From contig JABVXV010000050.1 of NCBI GenBank assembly GCA_013365325.1, forward strand, positions 1 through 64,000: a DNA stretch of 64,000 nt, read 5' to 3'. Below, one piece after another: positions 11,601 through 26,301 of the stretch (the stretch's first letter is position 1; each line of letters starts with the position of its first letter). A program made the translations under genes and the position numbers. This DNA comes from Dipetalonema caudispina (lineage: Eukaryota; Nematoda; Chromadorea; Rhabditida; Onchocercidae). The notes under the pieces are model-generated. The model saw only the letters and a list, made by a program, of their open reading frames with translations, was not told where the DNA came from and ran no database searches.

Positions 11601-14002
11601 TTATTTCATTTTCAATTAATTAATATTTGCACATATTATGCATATATTCAATTAACAAATTTTGATACTTTTCTTTTTCGTCTTATTTGTCATATTTTTT
11701 AACAGTATGCAAAATATATGACACTTTACTTCCACCATATATTCATTTCTTTTTTCTTGTCTCTCTTCTGGAAATTTCACCATGTATTAATGTAACAGCG
11801 AAGAAACAAATGTTAATGAAATGATATTCAAATTTCATTCAATAAATAAAACGAGAAAATTTTTCTGCAACATAGGAATGGATAACAGTTAAAGCTTATA
11901 AATATGATAACCATTTTAACGGATGATAAGAAGATAAGAATAGGACGATAATGATAGAATTTTTGGAATTCTTTACAAAAAAAAAAAAAATTAATAGATT
12001 CATTGTACATGAATAGTTCATAATAAATTTAATATAATTTATAAATTTCAATGAAATCTTAGATATTTCGCACGTATGAGGAATACTTGAATATGGGATA
12101 TTGTCAAACTTTTCCAAAATTTATCAACAATTTTTGGAATACTTTGTAATTTTAGAAAAGATGTAATTTCAATTTGAATCTTTTTTTTTTTTTTTTTTGT
12201 TCCTTTGTTGCATTTCTTTCTACATGCTGTATAATTCAATTGTCGCATGTCTTTTTCATCTTTATCTTTGACAATCATTCTAGAAGTAAGCAAAGAAATT
12301 CATAATGTTAATTAGTTAAATTAAGAAATAAATTGTTTTTTTTTTTTTTAAAAAAACTTCTTCTGAACATTTGCGCTTTATGTAAAGATAAAGTAATTAC
12401 TTTAATTGGTATTCCATACAATGAAATATTTAAGGATTTTAAATTTCTACTGACTAGCATAACAATCATAATAAGTTTTCCAATTATTAGCAATTGAACT
12501 AGAAACTTTTATTTATTGTTGAGTAGTGTACTAACAAACTATACAAAATAAACTAACTAATAATAATTCATCATTATGATTATCTTCAACTGCCAATTCA
12601 TTTCCAATTTTGTAATTATATTGGAAATAATAAAATGTGCTGTTAAAAGTTTTTGTAAAAATTTTGCTTTGGATAGATATCATTTTAAACATTTATTATA
12701 AATCAAGACAGAATACACGATCCTACATAGTCTTAATCATATCAAAGACAAAGGTCAACTGTCATAGCAATTTTGAGAAGTAGTTGGATCAAAAGAAAGA
12801 AAACGCAAAATAATCAGTGTTCAAGAAGGCATAGTTCATTGATTTTGGTTAACAAGGATAAGTTCACGAGTAATCAGCGATATTGATCAGCAATCCATTA
12901 AATAAATGGTGAATGATGAATGAAAAGAAATTCAATATGAAATGAATCAAATGAACAAAATCAGGAAAATCGGAATCAGCAAAATTTTTATGCTTCAATT
13001 TTTTGCGTTTTCGTTATATTTCTACTTAATTATACATATTCTTTTGATAAAGTTGATCAATAACAATAAGTATTCAATTTAGAACTTTTAAAATATTTGA
13101 TAATAACTGAAAATGAAATAATTCGGAATATTTAATGAATAATAAGAGGCATTAATACAATAAAAAAAGCGATGATGCAAAAAGATTTTGTTAATTTTGA
13201 AATAAAAAAGAAACATTTGATATATACAATGGTACATAATTCGAAATGATAAACTGAACTTTATCATTATTTATCAATTGATCGCAATCTACCCAATTAT
13301 GTGCAAAATTTCCATTTATTATTGCATGATCAAATGTTTTGATGATCGAAAATCATTGAACAAATCTAGCAAAATAACCTTCCAGTCGTTAATTTTAATC
13401 TCCTATCCTTCTTATCAATAAAGAAAATTCTTCAAATTTTTCAATTCTATATTTTACATTAATTATAGCAATATTAGCAACAATACCTACAAATAAACAC
13501 ATTTCTCGAACACTTATTCAATATTTGTCCAAGAATAACTTCCTAATTCTATGTTATATTTTGATATGCAATTATGCAGTTTGATTTTCAAGCTATTTGT
13601 AAAATTAAAATACGTTAGGTATAGGTTGAAAAATTGTTTGCATAGATTTAAATTCAAATTTGAATCTTTTTTATCTTATTCGAATTCAATTTTATTCCAT
13701 AAAATTTTAATTCATTTATTACTGTAAAAAGTTATCAACTTTGGCAGAAATTTCAGCAGCTGTTAATTTCGTGATTTTCTCGAATGTCTTTCCATCCTCG
13801 AACTTCGGTATCAGATTAATTTTGGTTGTTAATAATTTTATTTCCTATAATTCGATAGTACACATCCATCGATCTTAAATATGCTGATATCAAGATGATA
13901 AGATTTATCAATCCTAAAGTATTTGTAGGAAAGTTTAAAACAGAAGAAACTTTGCAAGCCCAAAGGATAAAAACGTTTTCCAGTGCAAAAGATTGCTATT
14001 AA

Positions 14003-14062
14003 CCAGTGACATACTTAACTATTGTGACAGTACCAGTGATATACTTAACTATTGTGACAGTA
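14003..14062. repeat. Two-copy 30-bp tandem duplication
   Basis: Two adjacent 30-bp copies starting CCAGTGAC/CCAGTGAT and ending TTGTGACAGTA differ at one base, which suggests a recent duplication. Confidence 0.9.
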
Positions 14063-14733
14063 TTTCTTTTTTTTTTTTTTTTTTGGAAAATTCTAAAATT
14101 TAATACTTTACTGAAGTTAGAATTACTTATCCGTAAAATTGAGCCAAATTATGCTTTTCTTTATGATTTTTCCGTAATATGCCACTTTTACAGTAGCCAT
14201 TATAATTTCTTCTTCCCGTTTTTAACTTATGCTTTAGAAAGATCAAATAAAATTTCAGGAAGTTTTATATATTTCCGGCTATTTGTAACAAATGTTTAGC
14301 TTCTCGTGTAATTGATTACTACCAAAGGTAGAATGTGATTATAAAAATTGTTAAAATGGAAAATAATTTTAATGCATTCATGCCAACATAGTAACAATAT
14401 TAGTATTAACCGAATAAAAACTCTGACAATCATGAAAAAGACTGTTGTGCAACATGAATACTTTTAGCATATTTTTATTGAAAATTTGGATTATTTTTCA
14501 GTTTCTGATATTTAATGAACTCCGATACTGACTATTAGTATATGTAGTTGATAGAATGATCTCGGATAACCGTTATTGTTCATTAAATAATTACTTCTGG
14601 TACTGTTGTTTTAAAATGTAACGAAGAAAGTTCGGTAATTATTGATGTCTATGATACAGTGACCATTGGCCTATAAATGTATGATTATTTTCACAGATAT
14701 GAATTTGACACATGGAAAAATCAGTAAATAATT

Positions 14734-14739
14734 TTTATT
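14734..14739 (-). terminator. Possible polyadenylation signal of the HDAC gene
   Basis: AATAAA on the minus strand, 178 nt beyond the HDAC stop codon. The motif and spacing fit a metazoan 3' end, but AATAAA is common in DNA this AT-rich. Confidence 0.4.
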
Positions 14740-14916
14740 CTCCTCATGTAAATAACAGCGAAGAATATTCATACCTTAGTTTCAATATTACTGAGATGTC
14801 TAACATGCCAAAGGCAACTCAACAACATCACTATCAGGACTGCACAGATATGTGATGTGATGCAGAGTACTTCTCGAAGAGAATTATGATGATAACTAAA
14901 CAAATATATAAAGAAT

Positions 14917-17900
14917 CTAGTTCACGTCTAATTCAAAACTTAATAAATGCTTAAAATTCAAACAGTGATGATATTCGAATAATTTGATAAGGCCTTCAAT
15001 GATAGCAGTAATCGTGTCTTTATTATCAATACAATCCTTTTGTATATACTTCAGTTGATCCATCCGATTCTTTTCTGATAATACGAGCTTTATGCACGGT
15101 GTATTTAAAATCTGGAAAATAGAAACCTTCAACAAAAAAAGCAAATAAAGATAAAAAAAGGCTCCTACCTGCAATCCTCATCTGGAAATTAAGAACCAAA
15201 ATTGAAAAACATATTTTTCAGATAAAGCGTTTTTTCAAAGCAGAACTGAAGCCCCAGTCATACGGTAAATCATTAACCTTCCACCATATTAATACCAAAA
15301 GATATTACTATCAAAAAAATTTCAAAATTTATAAAGTAAAGAAAAACGAAAACATGTAGTTGCATAAAATCGACAACTGCTTTGCGTTGTAGGTCGTTTA
15401 CTTCTATCTGAAGTTCTTTTTTGATATTCTCGGCATTTATTTTTTCAATAAAAGCCAAAGATGTCGTCTCCTGAAAAAATATTACATTAAATATCTAAAT
15501 AACAAGCTACTCTTAACGTAATATGAAAAAGCGAATTAAAAAACTACCTCATTCTTGGTGCCGCAACTATTAGACAGGATCATTTCTTCAAGTACCTGCT
15601 GTAAACGTTGAGTCAGTGATTCTGCTGGACGGGAATACAAACCCCGTGTAGGATATACATCATCATGTGATACCTTTTGGTATTTGTATTCAGTCTTGAT
15701 TGGCTAAAAAAATTGGAATCAAAAATTAAATTGCTGAGAAGTTCGTGCTTCTAATTATAATCCTTGTTCAGGAAAAAAGTGAAGCCGAAAACAGTGAAAC
15801 CAGAGAGACATATTTTCTGCCGGACGAGTTTTATGAGAAATATCATTTGGGACATTTTGTTTCCTTAAATCCTGGTAGTTGATTATCTCGCTAAGATTGT
15901 ATGTTCAGAAGTTAAACATGTTCTTCAGTGGACATGGTACGCCGACCGTTTTAACTCCACTGAGGCTTTATGAGAACTATACATTACATCGAAAGAAATA
16001 TTATGACTAAATCAAATCATGAACTGATGAAGAAAATGTACCGTTATTTCCGGAATAGAACAACGGATCCTTACATGACGAGTAATGTCAGCGAGCAACT
16101 GAAGCCTTGGGAACTCATGGCCATGAAATAAAATTGCATTGTGTAGTGAGTGAAGGAAAATGTGGTTACACAATCCCAACTGAATATCTGGTTCAGGGTC
16201 ACCAAGCAAGGCCTGAAAGAGGATAATAAAAGATATTAATGTTAATAGAAATACATCTTGACAAATAATGAAATCCTTTCGTTCGAAAATGTTTCGCGGT
16301 GACATACCAGCTTCATTAATGTTCACCTTTCGGAATTGAAGAAAGATTCGTATAATGGATCATTTGCCAATACAGCGCAAAAGCATATCTGATACAGTTA
16401 AACATGAATCATTTGAAAGTAATATAATGATAAGTAATTTCAACTTCAAACCATGCGAAAAAATTCGAGAATTCTTTACTTCGATGCAAAATTGAACACC
16501 ATATGCAAGAGAATCGATAAAATAGCCGCCTTCTAACAACATGCATAATGGCGATCCGACAGCGGTAGCAGCATTTAAAACCAATTTTGTCATCCAGTAG
16601 TATCCTGCGGGACTTACATTCATATTTCCTTCTTCATCACCTAGTAATGATAACAACAAATTTTTTATCAAACAGTAGTTGATACTGGTAATAAATAGAT
16701 TAAATTATTGCAGAAAAAAGTAACGGTAAATCTATCAAAAAATCGAAAACATACCAAATGCAGCATCAAATCCAGATGATACTAAAATTAAACTCGGCAT
16801 AAAATCGTGAATTATAGGGACGACAAAATGCTGTATGAATGCAATGTATTCCGAATCACCCATACCAACTGCATTCAAAGGCACATTGATCGTATTTTCA
16901 TCTGCAAATCCATTATCACTAGCTGCAGATAGGGATAAAGTAAATTTGATACAATATTGTCATCATTAAATCCCGCAGATCTGACCAAGAATATTCTTAC
17001 AATATAGAAAATCACTATGTATCTTAAAATTCAAGGAATAAGAAAACTTGCATCTATGAGAAGTAGCACTCTCAGGCAAATGAGGCCAAAATAGGCCATA
17101 CTGATAACGATGTATTGATATCAGCTTGATTTTCGGATCATCCTCTATGGCATATTGTGTCCCTTGACCAGCATGGACATCCCAGTCAACTATGAGAACT
17201 TTTTCTACACCGAGAGTTCGGGCCTAAAAACAGTGCTAGGTAAAATTGAAGAGTAAAATCATGAACTACAAGAAATTAAGAACCGAGATTCAAGAATCGA
17301 TTTGATGCCATAAATATTAGGATCATCTACTAAGGAAAATTGCAAGATCTCTCTGAACTCAATTATAAAACTTCATGGTACGGACTTAATCCAAAAGCAA
17401 AATGTTGTATTTTTGCATCTCTTTAAATCATCTATCATTAAACGCTTACATGCGCTGCAATAAACATTTCCATTACTAACCACTTAGTATGAACCTATGA
17501 TTTCAACAAATCCCAGACATCCTGCCAAAGTTGCAAGCAAGTTATAAAAATTCTTCACAAAATTTTATGAAAATAACTGGTTGATTTGAATACCTTCTTA
17601 GCACAAATAGCCACATTATTGAATATGCAAAAACCGCATGCTTTTTCCCCTGATGCATGATGACCAGGTGGTCGAATTGCTGCGAACGATGAATTCTTTC
17701 TGAAGCATACAATAATCAACTTCAGCTGCAAATTGTTTAAAGACAAAAGCAGCTAGAAATCACATTATCCAAATCATTTTTTCTAGATTTTCCATTATGA
17801 TGCAGATTATCTTTTAATAATGCTTGATAACCATCCCAACACCAAATCTCGTTCCATATTTCAATACATTAAGATTATAAATAACTTCTGAATCAGAGCT

Positions 17901-19057
17901 TTTTTATGCATTTACAAACAGACAAAGAATTCAACTAGGGAATGCTACAAGTCACAACATTCAACAAAGGAATAACTAAGACGAAAAATCTTTCATGGAA
18001 TGCTTAGAATAGTCCACGCCACCTGCATGTTTTTCGAATCCATTGCAGAATTTACTTACTAAAGGAAAGTAAAACTCACATTATCAAAACACATTATCAA
18101 ACCTTTCGTCTTCTGAAAGAACAGCCTCCATAGCTTGCAACGAAACACCAACACTTATCGTAGCTGCTTCGTAGGAATAATTATTGAAATATACATCATC
18201 AAAAGTTGAAGCAAATTTTTCCAGGTCTTCCTGAATTTTAGCAAAACAGATTCTTAATTAAACCAAACTCCATTAAAACAACATTAAATCAAATTGATAC
18301 GAACAAAATGCAAATGATATTATTCTTCCAAGTACGCTAAGGAAGAATTAGTTAGGATTCAAAAATCTGATCTCATCTGTCATCAATCTAACTGATGACG
18401 AACTGAATGATGTAGTTAGGCAACTACCCTCTTACGAGAAACCATTTCCAACTTATAGTGGAAGTAATATCACTCAGTCATCAAACAGCAATAGTTACCC
18501 TTTGGACAAGGCCTACCTATTTTAAATAAAATGAAAAAACCCTACAAGATTCATTGTCCGTGTTTCAGCAATTTGTTCAACATATGTTCGGCTATGAACC
18601 AAGCAAAGATCTTCCAAGTCAGCCTTCCTGGGCTCCAGATACGTACATCGATTTAGCAGACCCGAATTCTGGAATTTCCGCCTTTTGATATCATGCACAG
18701 GCAACCTTCATCCCGTCTCTGTTTCTCTATGTTCTGTCATTAAAAAACGTGTGGTAAAATTTCTACAACATACAAACTCCAGCAAACTTGTCAAAATAAT
18801 AGAGAATTTTCTAAATTTCACAGACTTAGCAATATTCAAAGAAACTTTTATATGGAAAGAAAGAAATGAACAATAAGAGAAAAATTTCGAAATTTTCGCA
18901 AAAAAAAAAAAAAAAAAAAAACTAAATTATTGACAACCTCAAGTTTTTCCAGAACAGCACTAAGTCGTCCGGGATGTTCCAGATGATAATCATCCCATTC
19001 ACAACGATGCTGTAACATCGTTCTATCTGTACCAAAGTATACTTTTCGCTGTTCCAT
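14917..19057 (-). CDS. Class II histone deacetylase (HDAC6/HDAC10-like, single domain)
   Basis: Zinc-dependent lysine deacetylase. Exons on the minus strand: 19057-18938, 18668-18546, 18230-18103, 17699-17594, 17223 to 17052 (or 17001), 16922-16755, 16640-16480, 16212-16075, 15703-15548, 15470-15402, 15111-14917; about 511 aa (528 with the longer exon 5). Catalytic parts are intact: RPPGHHA with the His137-His138 dyad, zinc ligands Asp174 and His176 in [11 protein letters not shown], Asp269 in [14 protein letters not shown], and Tyr312 in [15 protein letters not shown] marks the domain end, and a 120-140-residue tail follows. Many class II enzymes have DVHHG; here the second His is Ala. Exon 5's end is uncertain: a GC donor (GCAAGT) after 17052 gives a tight fit to the family, while a GTAAGA donor after 17001 adds 17 AT-rich-coded residues; both keep phase. 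It may correspond to C. elegans hda-10 by size, but I cannot prove orthology. Confidence 0.92.
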
Positions 19058-22000
19058 TTTCGATATCCCCTCGTTCTATAATACTTTTTTTTTCATAAAT
19101 TATCTTATTAACACTTTATCCATCGCAAGGTACTATCAAAATGATACTATTAGCTGATAATAACAAATGTTTCAACGCAATCAAAACATTTTCCACCACT
19201 GCTATCAGATGGTTCTACTGGATAATCTAATACTGTAATTAAACATTATATTCAAATATGTCAAATATAGCATTTGTCTTTTTTTTTTTTTTATATGTAT
19301 ATAATTTGAATTATTGGTGATTAATCTTAAAATCATATAATAAGTTGTATTTTCTGAAATATATCTATACAGGTGTACTGTGACTAATTATATAATTTCA
19401 CTTATTTAAATGTAAAAATGGACAAGGAATATTAATCCAAATAATCAAGACAAATTGAATATTCCTCTCCTGAGCATTGCATATCATCCCCCGCATCTAC
19501 CAAATTAACCAAACCAATCCGCGGTGACTATTCTACAATATGTTTATTTTAGAGCTGTTATACATCGTTCGTTGCAGTTTTTTGGCATCCGTTCAATTCT
19601 GGTTAATAATTGTTGGTAGATTTTTATTTTTTTTTTTTTTTTTTGTCATCTCGGTAATTTCTCCCGGGAGTGATTCATCTGGGAGATTATGTGTAATTAT
19701 TAACCCCTTGTATTATCATCATATCGTGGAAATAATATAGGTTATATTGAATATCACGACATTAATATTTGCTTAATCCTAAATTTGTTATGTTTAATAA
19801 GTTTACTTGGTGTAATTTATTTTTTCCTAATAATTTCCATATATTAGTCTAATGTGTATGCGATATTTGCTATGATATCAGCTAATTTATTCAATGCAAT
19901 TTATTACTTCCTAATAACTTTAATATATTAGCTTATTGCATGCAATGTTTATTAGGATATCAGCTTCTTAGTTGGATATAGGCTATTAGATAATGTAATC
20001 CTGAAAAAAAAAAAAAAATCTTATTCCAGTCTATGCATTACATTCATTCTTATAGGAGCATAATTTTTTAAAATATTTCACTGATCATGCATGTTTTGAT
20101 TGAAATTTGCAACCATAAAAAAATTATTGAAATATTGGAGCTGTGTTTTGGGCATTAAAATGTGTAAATTGCATGCGATGTGGATGAATTAAGGCTTTTT
20201 CATGCGTAAAATTTATCTAGCAATACATATGCATAAATTTTACTCCAAATTTTTTATTTTGTAAAAACCGATATTGATAGGTGCAGCACATATTATACGG
20301 ACAAATGGAATTTTATCAAGCATAAGATTCTTTCACTATGATTAGAAATTATGAGAACTGTATGAAAATAAAGGATCAAATTTGTACTCATTTATTCATT
20401 TAAATTTTTATCCTAAATTTTTCATTGCATGAAGTTGACGTTGATGCATGGGATAGAGTATATCATATGAGATGAGAATAGATGTTTTGTCAGATATTAA
20501 ATTCTTTTTTTTTTTTTTTTTTTTTCAAATATACATATATAATCGTAACTTTCATTCCGAATTTTTTATTCAAATAAGTTAAGTAACATTTTAAACATCA
20601 ACATTATTCCGAAGTTTTTTTTTTTTTGCCTAATTCATGCCCATTGGTAGATATTTATACTCTGTCCTGTCTATCTTTAATTTTACAAGTCCAGAAATAC
20701 GACAGTGTTGCTGTCTTATCATTTCCTATTCAAGCATTTTTCAAGTAATACAATTATAGCTAGCCAATTACGTTGTCTGATATCATAATCAAGCATATAA
20801 TTGTTTTCAGTATAAGAAATGTTGTGGAGCAAGTATGCATATCCTTTTTAAAATTTATAATTTGACAAAATAGGTTTGTGATTATCATTGATGCGATCAT
20901 TGTTGCCAGGAATGTAATTGTTCGATTAATCTTTGGTAAGTTTTTTGATCACGTGATAACAAACATTGGACTGGAGTGAAAAAACAGTTCCGGGAACTGC
21001 TGTGCTGAAATTAAAGTTGTTGATAAATTTTACGAATTTGAAAGGATTCTCTTTGGACAATAGAAATAGGATTCACATCTTTTTAAAGAATTATATAAAA
21101 AGTTGTATTGGAATATTTTTCGTTTTCTCATTATTTTCGCACTCCTTTTCTGACTTTGTCTTCTTGGTTTATAAAAGATGATGTGAAACTGGACTAAAAT
21201 ATGCTCAGATGAGGAAGTAAAATTTAAGGCTTGGTAGTTTATTTGTGAGTTAGGATAATTTATAATAGTAGCACTGAAAAATGAACTAAAACATTAAAGT
21301 GCAAAAATGAGACAACGGAAACTAGGAATTTTAGAATTAACCAGAAAAAAAAAAAAAAAAAATTTAGCTGAGTACAAACATCTGCGCACCATATTAAATA
21401 AGGAGAACGAATTACTGTAAGCTTTGAATAAAGCTTTTATCTTAATGTTAATTTCACAGCAAAATTTGTATGTTATATTCTTGTTATATGTGATATCTAA
21501 AGGGAAATGCTTCGATGGGCTATGTTCCCTGAAATATCGTTTAAAATAAGTTAATTTCCTCAAAAACATCAAGTACTCACATAAAGAGAGTTTTTATTCG
21601 TTGCACGTGATATAATTTTATTTCTTGTCGATCGTAACTTCTCCAATGGGTTATTCTTTTGATCCTTCAAGTGAAAGCCAAAACTGCAAATTAATTTTTT
21701 ATTGTGCTACACTTTCTCACTTTTTATTCTATATTTTGCATTTTTCATGATTTTGTCAATTTGAGGGGAAAAAAAAAAATTAAGCAAAGAGGTGGTGGGA
21801 AAATGAATGAAGTGAACTGAATGATTGTATTTGATGTCATTTCCTCTCTCGTAGTCCTGTCCTCTATGTAATTAAATTTATCAGGTGCGTAATTAGTCTT
21901 GTAATTTCAACGTTATTGAATTGTTCGACGATTGGATGATTAACTTAGTAACTATAAAACCCAAATCAAATTGAAATTTCTAAGGAATGGCTGCAAGATT

Positions 22001-24416
22001 ATGCGAGGTGTGGGTATATTCATTTGTGTTGAATATTTTTATCCAAAACTTTTTAGTGCAAATTTTCTGATGGCATTGTAAATTTCTTTTTCTTTAAGTT
22101 TGTTTTGAACTTTGTTACTGGTCCATACAATTAATCATATTTTTTTCTAATCATCAAATTATTTAAATCATATTAAAATGTCTAGAAAAATTTGGTAAAA
22201 TAAGAAAGCATTAAGCAACATATCTTTTCGTGTTGTAAATAAGGCAGGAAATCGGTATCAAAAAAAGCAGTAAAGTCCATACTTTTTGCATCGTTGAAGG
22301 TAAATACCTGCAGTATTTATTGCTTCACTACATTTTCGTAAACAGTTAACACTGAAGCTGGATTAAAATAAATTTCGAAGGAAATATAAATGGGAAATCG
22401 AGAAATAAGATATCATTCTTTTCGTAACATCATATCGTAGATAGTTGAGTTATTAAATGATATAAAAGAAACGAATAAATCAGCATGAAGAAAAAGTTGA
22501 ATTTCACTTTAGATATTTGCATTTCCCTTTTTCAATCATTCACGGATTAAAGTGTAATAATTTAAAATGCATAGTTTTGAAGTTATATATCAAAGCGGAT
22601 TAAGTGAAACAGTTTGTTATAAGATTTTATGTCTTTTCGAATGCTTATAATGTTTATGCAGTTATCTTAATCCTAACGAATACGCATTGTACGTGGATTG
22701 ATAAATGTAATTGTTAAGGATTAACATAGCTTTTAGCAGAACCTATTAAATACTATTTCCGATCACTAGGTACTTTGGTAAAAATATATGAGAATATCAA
22801 TTTTTAAATGGGAAAAGATGGTTGGAAATTTCTTAAGAAATGCTGTAGGGGAGTAATTAATTAGTTGCTTGCAGTGTTTTAAAAGTCAATTATGGAAGAT
22901 TAGAACAGTTAATTAACTATCGAATTTCCACAAGATTTTTAAGATCAAGAAGAAATTAGGTATAATTTTACTCCTCAGAAGAATGCTCGATTGATGTAGA
23001 TAATCTAAACTAAGATAATAATATGACCTATGCTAGAAGAATAGATTAAAATGAATATATCATGTATTCTTTTAAATAATATTTCACTGCTATTTAAAGA
23101 TTTGATGAACCGGAAACTCTCGTCTGAACTGTGCGTAACTAATAGGATCATTAGCAAGACATGTATAATGTGTTTACTTTTCATGGTATATTCGAAGTTT
23201 GTAATTGCTTCGAATAAATGGAAAAGTTTTCAGCTTCATTTAAGGGAATGGACATAAAAGCAAGATTGAAATAATCCGTTCAACAAAAACAAAAAAGTTA
23301 GTCCAACATTAAATTGATAACTACCTAGTTGGATTAAATTTTTTCGACTGACTTTTGAGAATTCAAAGAGTATCCTTTTTTCAAAAATATAACAGACGGG
23401 GCTAGAAATTCTTTTGTGATATCTGTGTTGAAAGCGTATAATTTGATAAATAGGAAATGATGAGAAGTATCATTAGGAATTTCTTTAATCGTGTATCTGT
23501 CTGACTAAATCATCATAATAGTGTGATCTGAAAATCAATCACTTCAGCAAGTAATTTGCTGTCCTATTTACCCTAATGCATTATTGCTAAAAATTCGTTT
23601 CAAACTTTGTTTCTCTTTCCAAATCGGAATGTGAAGGAAAGAAAGGTTTACTAAAATTATCCGTCAGGCTGTTAAATAATTGTTTCCAGTGAAATTGGCG
23701 ATTGTTAAAATTCGTAACTGTTAACTTACTTTTCATTCGGTAGTTAAAATTTTCTTTGCAAGATTAATCATATTTTCAGCCGTTATTGCGAAGTACACAA
23801 TATTTTTAAAGAAATTAAAACTATCCAGTAGCCAAAAATGAAGAGATTTTTTATTATAGGATTTCTGTTGGCTGGTTATTTCAATACGTGCCTATATTCT
23901 GCTGATTACTGATTCCGCTGAGTGCAGTAAAGGAAATTGAAAACATTTGATGATATGATATAGCAGTATCGATTCGGAAAAGTAGAGTAAATACCTAAGC
24001 GATCGAGGTATTATGTTCTTCCGGAAGACCGAAATTGGATCGTGTTATACATGCAGTTGTATGGTATAGTTTGATAATGGAATAGTCTTAGTAGTTCTGG
24101 ATTATACGGCTCTCTAATGTTTTTAGCTATAATTTGGGAAGGAGACGGAAGATAGGAACAAGTGAGACGAGAAGGAAATAAAACTTTATAAGTTGATTCA
24201 CTGGCTTTTATTAGTTAGTTAGTTGCACTAGTATTTAGAAAGTCAAGGGGAGTGCGGGAAAGAAGATAACTGATTAAAAACCTTGCGTATACTTTGTTGA
24301 GTATTTTATTTGAATGACATTAAAAGATAACATTGACTTAATTTTATCTCCATTAGCTTAACTTTGTTTGGGGGTTGAAAATAAAGGTTAAAAGTAAAAT
24401 AAAGGATATAAGAAAA

Positions 24417-24459
24417 AAAGTAAAAAGGAGAGGTATTAAATATCTCTCCTTTTTACTTT
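24417..24459. repeat. Perfect hairpin: 16-bp arms, 11-nt loop
   Basis: AAAGTAAAAAGGAGAG (24417-24432) is followed by an 11-nt AT loop and its exact reverse complement CTCTCCTTTTTACTTT (24444-24459). It could fold in RNA on either strand. It is shorter than typical microRNA precursors, so function is open. Confidence 0.85.
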
Positions 24460-26301
24460 AGGCTGAACATTTTACTAACATCAGCTAGAGGAGTGATAGA
24501 AATGGGAATAAGTTGAAATGACAGCAATGAAGCCAAGTATTAAATTAATTTAGGAAGACAACTTGCACTTATTTGTTTAACTTTTTTTATTGAATATTAT
24601 TAAAAAAAAAAAGGAAAAAAACGGAAATGGTAGTTAGAGTTTCTGTGAGGAAGCGAAAATGCTGAGCGATATCTACCGGACACAGCATCCAATAATAGAT
24701 AATTGCTTTCAATATAGAGACGATTGAAATGGTTAATGTAAGGAATAATGTGATTTCTTGAAATGTTAAGAGTGTGTCATTGATTCCGCTGTTGATTAGT
24801 TGTCAAAGATTATCCTTGCATGACTGATTCTAGAATTTATTTTACGACCCTGAAGGCTAAAAAGTTACATGTACAAAGAATGGGCAATATTCAATGATTT
24901 ATCGGATGTATTACGTTATTGTATGGAAGGATTCGACAAAAATAAAAATCAAGCTAGCTATTTTCCCTGAAAATCATTTCAAAATTCCTCTAAGTTTTTG
25001 CGTTCTTTGCCTGGAAATATTACACTGTTATTACAGATGAATTGAGTAAATTGAATTTTTCGTTGAAATTAACTTGATTTCAAGTACAGATTCAGGTTCA
25101 TGTAGATAGAATGATTAAATAATGTGGGTGCCGATATTTTTTAAAGTAATTAAAAATTTGTTTATTTATGTATGAAAGGAACAAGTGAGAAATATTTCTG
25201 GGAAGATAGGAGGCGGTTAAAGCTATTTATTCAAATTGTGTTAAGAGTTAATATTAACTTTGGTGATTTTTTCTTTTCAAATCTACTGGTTTTGTTGTTG
25301 TGAGTGGTAATAACAAAAATTTGCTGTAACATCTATTAAATTTCAGATATAAACATGGGCTGAAAACAAGCTAAAGTTAGGTTAGGAAAAAAAATGTTTG
25401 ATGGATAAAAAGAGGAAATGAAAAAGATTGATGCAATATTTAAATCAAACTGTTGCTAAATTCAATTTTTCATATGGTTAATTATGTATGTCGATTCCGT
25501 TATCGACTTCTCTTGCCTCCATAGTATTTTCTGATTATAATGAATTTTCAAGTTTTCTCTCATTTTTTTCTTCAGTCTTTTTTTTTTTTTTTTTTGTGTA
25601 ATTTTCGTTTAACGATAATACTTTTATGTTTCACATGAGATTGTTCTGCTAAATATAAAAGATTGGCACAAATTTACATTGTGAAAAATGATTCTTAAAA
25701 ACATACGAGAGATTCGTTATGGTGAATGGTTAGAATGACCAATCATGCTTTGATGTAAATACTACATTTTGAAATGCTTTAAATCATTTTAAAACTTGGA
25801 TGGGTATGTTATAATATGTTTAGAGTACTGTGAAAGTTGTGCTCATACAGTGATAGCTTAAGATATGTGACAGAAGAATATTCACTTATCGATGATTTGA
25901 GATGATTCTTTGTGCTTGCAAAAGATGTGTATTTATCTGATTTGTTTTTGTAAAGATTGACTTACATCTTGAAATTGAATAATTAATGATTTGAGAAATT
26001 TTTTGTAATGGATTTAAATTTTTTTGTCATATGTGGATGTATATTGTGCATTGCATTCAAAAAAAAGTAAGTAATATGCGGTTGAGCACATTTATACGAC
26101 GCTAAATGCATTTTTTGTTTTCGATATTTATATGATAAAATCAAGTACACCTGTTTATATTTATAGAGTGCTTAATAGGATTTGTTATTTTATGTGAAAT
26201 TCCATTTTTAATGCTACAATTTCCTAATGAATATTTCCTTAATGGTGATGCAATTCGATGTGTCTGCTATCTGATATTCCACCGAATTCTCAGTTGTGTT
26301 T

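Larger units (their letters stand above)
11601..14916. other. Intergenic DNA; no gene seen
   Basis: AT-rich DNA between two convergent genes. It holds A/T runs, a 30-bp tandem duplication near 14003, and short unsupported open frames. The HDAC gene's likely polyadenylation signal lies at its right end. Confidence 0.6.

Noticed and set aside
20966..21181. 71-codon plus-strand frame
   Set aside because: Hydrophobic, low-complexity translation with no splice partner or recognisable domain; sits in the skewed gap.
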